Source of the DNA: Morella rubra
Taxonomy: Eukaryota; Streptophyta; Magnoliopsida; Fagales; Myricaceae
Direction of reading: 5' to 3'
DNA: 64,000 nt
Assembly: GCA_003952965.2 (NCBI GenBank)
Contig: RXIC02000463.1
Span: 1 to 64,000, forward strand
The first letter of the stretch is position 1, and each line of letters starts with the position of its first letter. The notes beneath the pieces are model-generated. The model saw only the letters and a program-made list of their open reading frames with translations, had not been told where the DNA came from and did no database searches. Positions 62,142 to 64,000 of the stretch are shown here, piece by piece. The position numbers and the translations under genes are program-made.

Positions 62142-63290
62142 GGTGGCGATGCCGATGCCGATGCCGATGGAGCTAGAGCAAGAGAAAGAGCAAGTATGAT
62201 GACTTATGGGGGGGTGGTGGTGAAGAAGAATGAAAAAGAGGGTGTAGTATCTCTTTTGTTGGCACTGGATTATACGATTGAGTGGAGGAGATTAGAAGGC
62301 CAATGCACTGCCAGATGTGAGGATAAGTCTACGTATAATGTATGACTCTCGCCCCACCCCTCCCAAAGCGTTTGAAAGTCCTCTAGTCTATGGCCACTAA
62401 CTTCATTGAATCTTTGATCCCAAAAGACAAGACTCAAAAGGGACGTGGGTGCCTGATGTAGGTGCCCCTGAATCACCCAGCAAAACACACATATTAAGAT
62501 AGGAAATTGCAGAACATCTTAATCTATCTCTCTCCAAATTGTACTTGTAATTCAGATAGGAAATTGCAGAAGATCCTAATCTAGTATATATACATTATGA
62601 CAAATTCGATAGCCCCTTATGTGTGCATTAATTTGTTAAAAAAAAAAAAACTTCATTACTCCATTGGTTTGTAGAATATGCAAAATTCTAACTTGGTCTC
62701 CCAAGATATATTTTGTCTTGGATTAGTCCTTGGAGAATTTAACATTTTGTATTTGGTCCTTTTCATTATTTGAGAATAGCATGTTGATATGTCTTAAATA
62801 GGTAACAAGGACCACATCACTGCTAATCTATATTTATCACGTGCCCCCGCATCTCATATGGTGAGGTTAAGGCTCCAGCATCTGGTCTCGTAGAGGGAGC
62901 TAGAGAGGAGGTTGAGCAAGGACAATAGCCCAAGTAGAGGTTAAACCTAGTAGGCCAAAGAAAGTAAGGAAGCGTATTGCGAATGAACCTTAACAAGCTA
63001 AGTTAACCTAGAATAAAAAAAATCTAGATGGGGAGGCGTGGATACGTGGCGAATACAGATAAGCAGTAATGTGTCCTGTTACCCACGTAGGATATTTCTA
63101 GACAATTGTTGCCCTCAGGTGACAGAAATGACCAAATAAAGAATGTTAAATTCTCTGACTACTAATGTAGAACGAAAAATACCTTGAGTATCAACTTGGG
63201 ATTTTCCGGTATCTGAGGGACCAATGGAGTAATTAAGTAAAAAAGAAAAATACAATAATTTGGATACATAGGCGAAAACAAAGAAAGAAT
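62142..63290. other. Intergenic region between FNR and the right-edge gene
   Basis: Presumed FNR promoter on the left, AT-rich spacer on the right. No gene recognised. Confidence 0.4.
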
Positions 63291-63291
63291 G

Positions 63292-63459
63292 ATACATAAC
63301 AAACGACATCGTTTCTTTAATATGCGGAACGCGGGGGATCTTTGCGGGAAAAAAGGAGCGGTTGCGGAAGGGAAAATGAAACAAAAGAAAGCAAGATACA
63401 TAACAAACGACATCGTTCTTTAATATACTGAACGCGGGGGATCTTTGCGTGAAAAACGA
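63292..63459 (+). repeat. Direct duplication in the promoter-proximal region
   Basis: GATACATAACAAACGACATCG, then TTCTTTAATAT, then GAACGCGGGGGATCTTTGCG and a GAGCGGTT occur twice, at about 63291-63361 and 63397-63455, offset by about 106 bp. It lies roughly 140-300 bp upstream of the candidate start codon at 63596, in a likely promoter or leader. Confidence 0.85.
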
Positions 63460-63595
63460 GCGGTTAGTTTGAACGTTAATCCTCTCCTTCTCTCTCTCTC
63501 TCCCTCTCCCTCTCAGTACGTCGCGAAGCCAATTTGCATTGTCTGTGCGGATCAAAGCCCTAGAGACTGGTTCAGTTGGAGAAAGCAAATTCTAA

Positions 63596-63681
63596 ATGCT
63601 CGGAACCAAAATCGACCACTACGAGTTCTTTGCATTTCGGGAGTGGCTTCGTCAATTTACTGTTTGGATTCCCTCGTTACA
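63596..63681 (+). CDS. Candidate first exon of a gene running off the window
   Basis: An ATG at 63596 opens MLGTKIDHYEFFAFREWLRQ followed by FTVWIPSL, ending at a good donor (CA/GTGAGT at 63682). The preceding sequence has a pyrimidine-rich CTCTCTCTCT leader (63482-63513) and the duplicated promoter segment, which fits a transcription unit. I do not recognise the peptide, and no second exon is seen before 64000. The frame beginning earlier at 63576 is the alternative. Confidence 0.3.
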
Positions 63682-64000
63682 GTGAGTTCCGATCTTTCTT
63701 TTTCCTCGTCATTTATTCAATTATTTTTTTGAACTTCTCGATGTCTAATTTCTCTTGTAATTTTCGTTTGAACCAACCTATAATTTTACAAGTCGTCAAG
63801 AGTTCGAGATGTATTACTGTTGAGAATGTTGAAATAACCATAAGACCGATTAATACGCACATACATCGATAATATGTGAGTGTGGGTGTCTAGACTTGTA
63901 TATACTGCTAATGCCATCTCGGAGGTTTTCGTTGCAAGAAGGTTCTAGATGTTGGAATACCTTTCTGTTGATCCAAAATTATGACAACCGAAAGAGAACA

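Overview
The window is nuclear DNA of a flowering plant, most likely a woody eudicot. The evidence is multi-exon genes with GT-AG introns, a chloroplast-targeted ferredoxin-NADP reductase, plant thaumatin-like and cold-shock/CCHC proteins, a plastid DNA insertion, and many plant transposons (LINE, SINE, MULE-type MITEs, hAT, CACTA, PIF/Harbinger). I cannot name the species from sequence alone. No prokaryotic systems, CRISPR arrays or complete viruses are present.

The left 27 kb is a tandem segmental duplication. An intact RCMT/NSUN-family RNA cytosine-C5 methyltransferase (1070-4767, nine exons) is followed by OPT copy 1 (7886-12088), an oligopeptide/metal-peptide transporter gene with a 1-nt frameshift near its start. 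The segment from NSUN intron 8 through the OPT downstream flank (about 4403-13635) is repeated as about 13704-27350. That second unit carries an orphan last NSUN exon and an intact 750-residue OPT copy 2 (22356-26631). Comparing the two units shows which transposons arrived after the duplication: a LINE piece and a retroelement with target-site duplication in copy 1; MULE-type elements, a Harbinger remnant and two gene-fragment-carrying elements in copy 2.

The middle holds a calmodulin-lysine N-methyltransferase (27769-32320, seven exons), a LINE RNase H remnant, two minus-strand thaumatin-like genes about 15 kb apart (36978-38336 and 51940-53279) whose third exons add hydrophobic C-terminal tails, a lone tapetal-bHLH ACT-like fragment, a CACTA element with exact 3-bp TSD (41555-43501) and a hAT element with transposase remnant (45946-47245).

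The right part holds an intronless cold-shock-domain protein with five zinc knuckles (56897-57679), a plastid trnA-UGC insertion (58684-58815), and a leaf-type FNR gene (59519-62141). The penultimate exon of the FNR gene has been rewritten by a copy of adjacent intron sequence, giving a frameshift and premature stop. At the right edge a weakly supported first exon of another gene begins near 63596.

The genes are independent housekeeping, transport, defence and photosynthesis loci, not a pathway cluster. The interesting content is structural: how duplication, transposon insertion, exon capture and repair filler have shaped and in places broken these genes. I did not find a convincing undescribed biochemical system.
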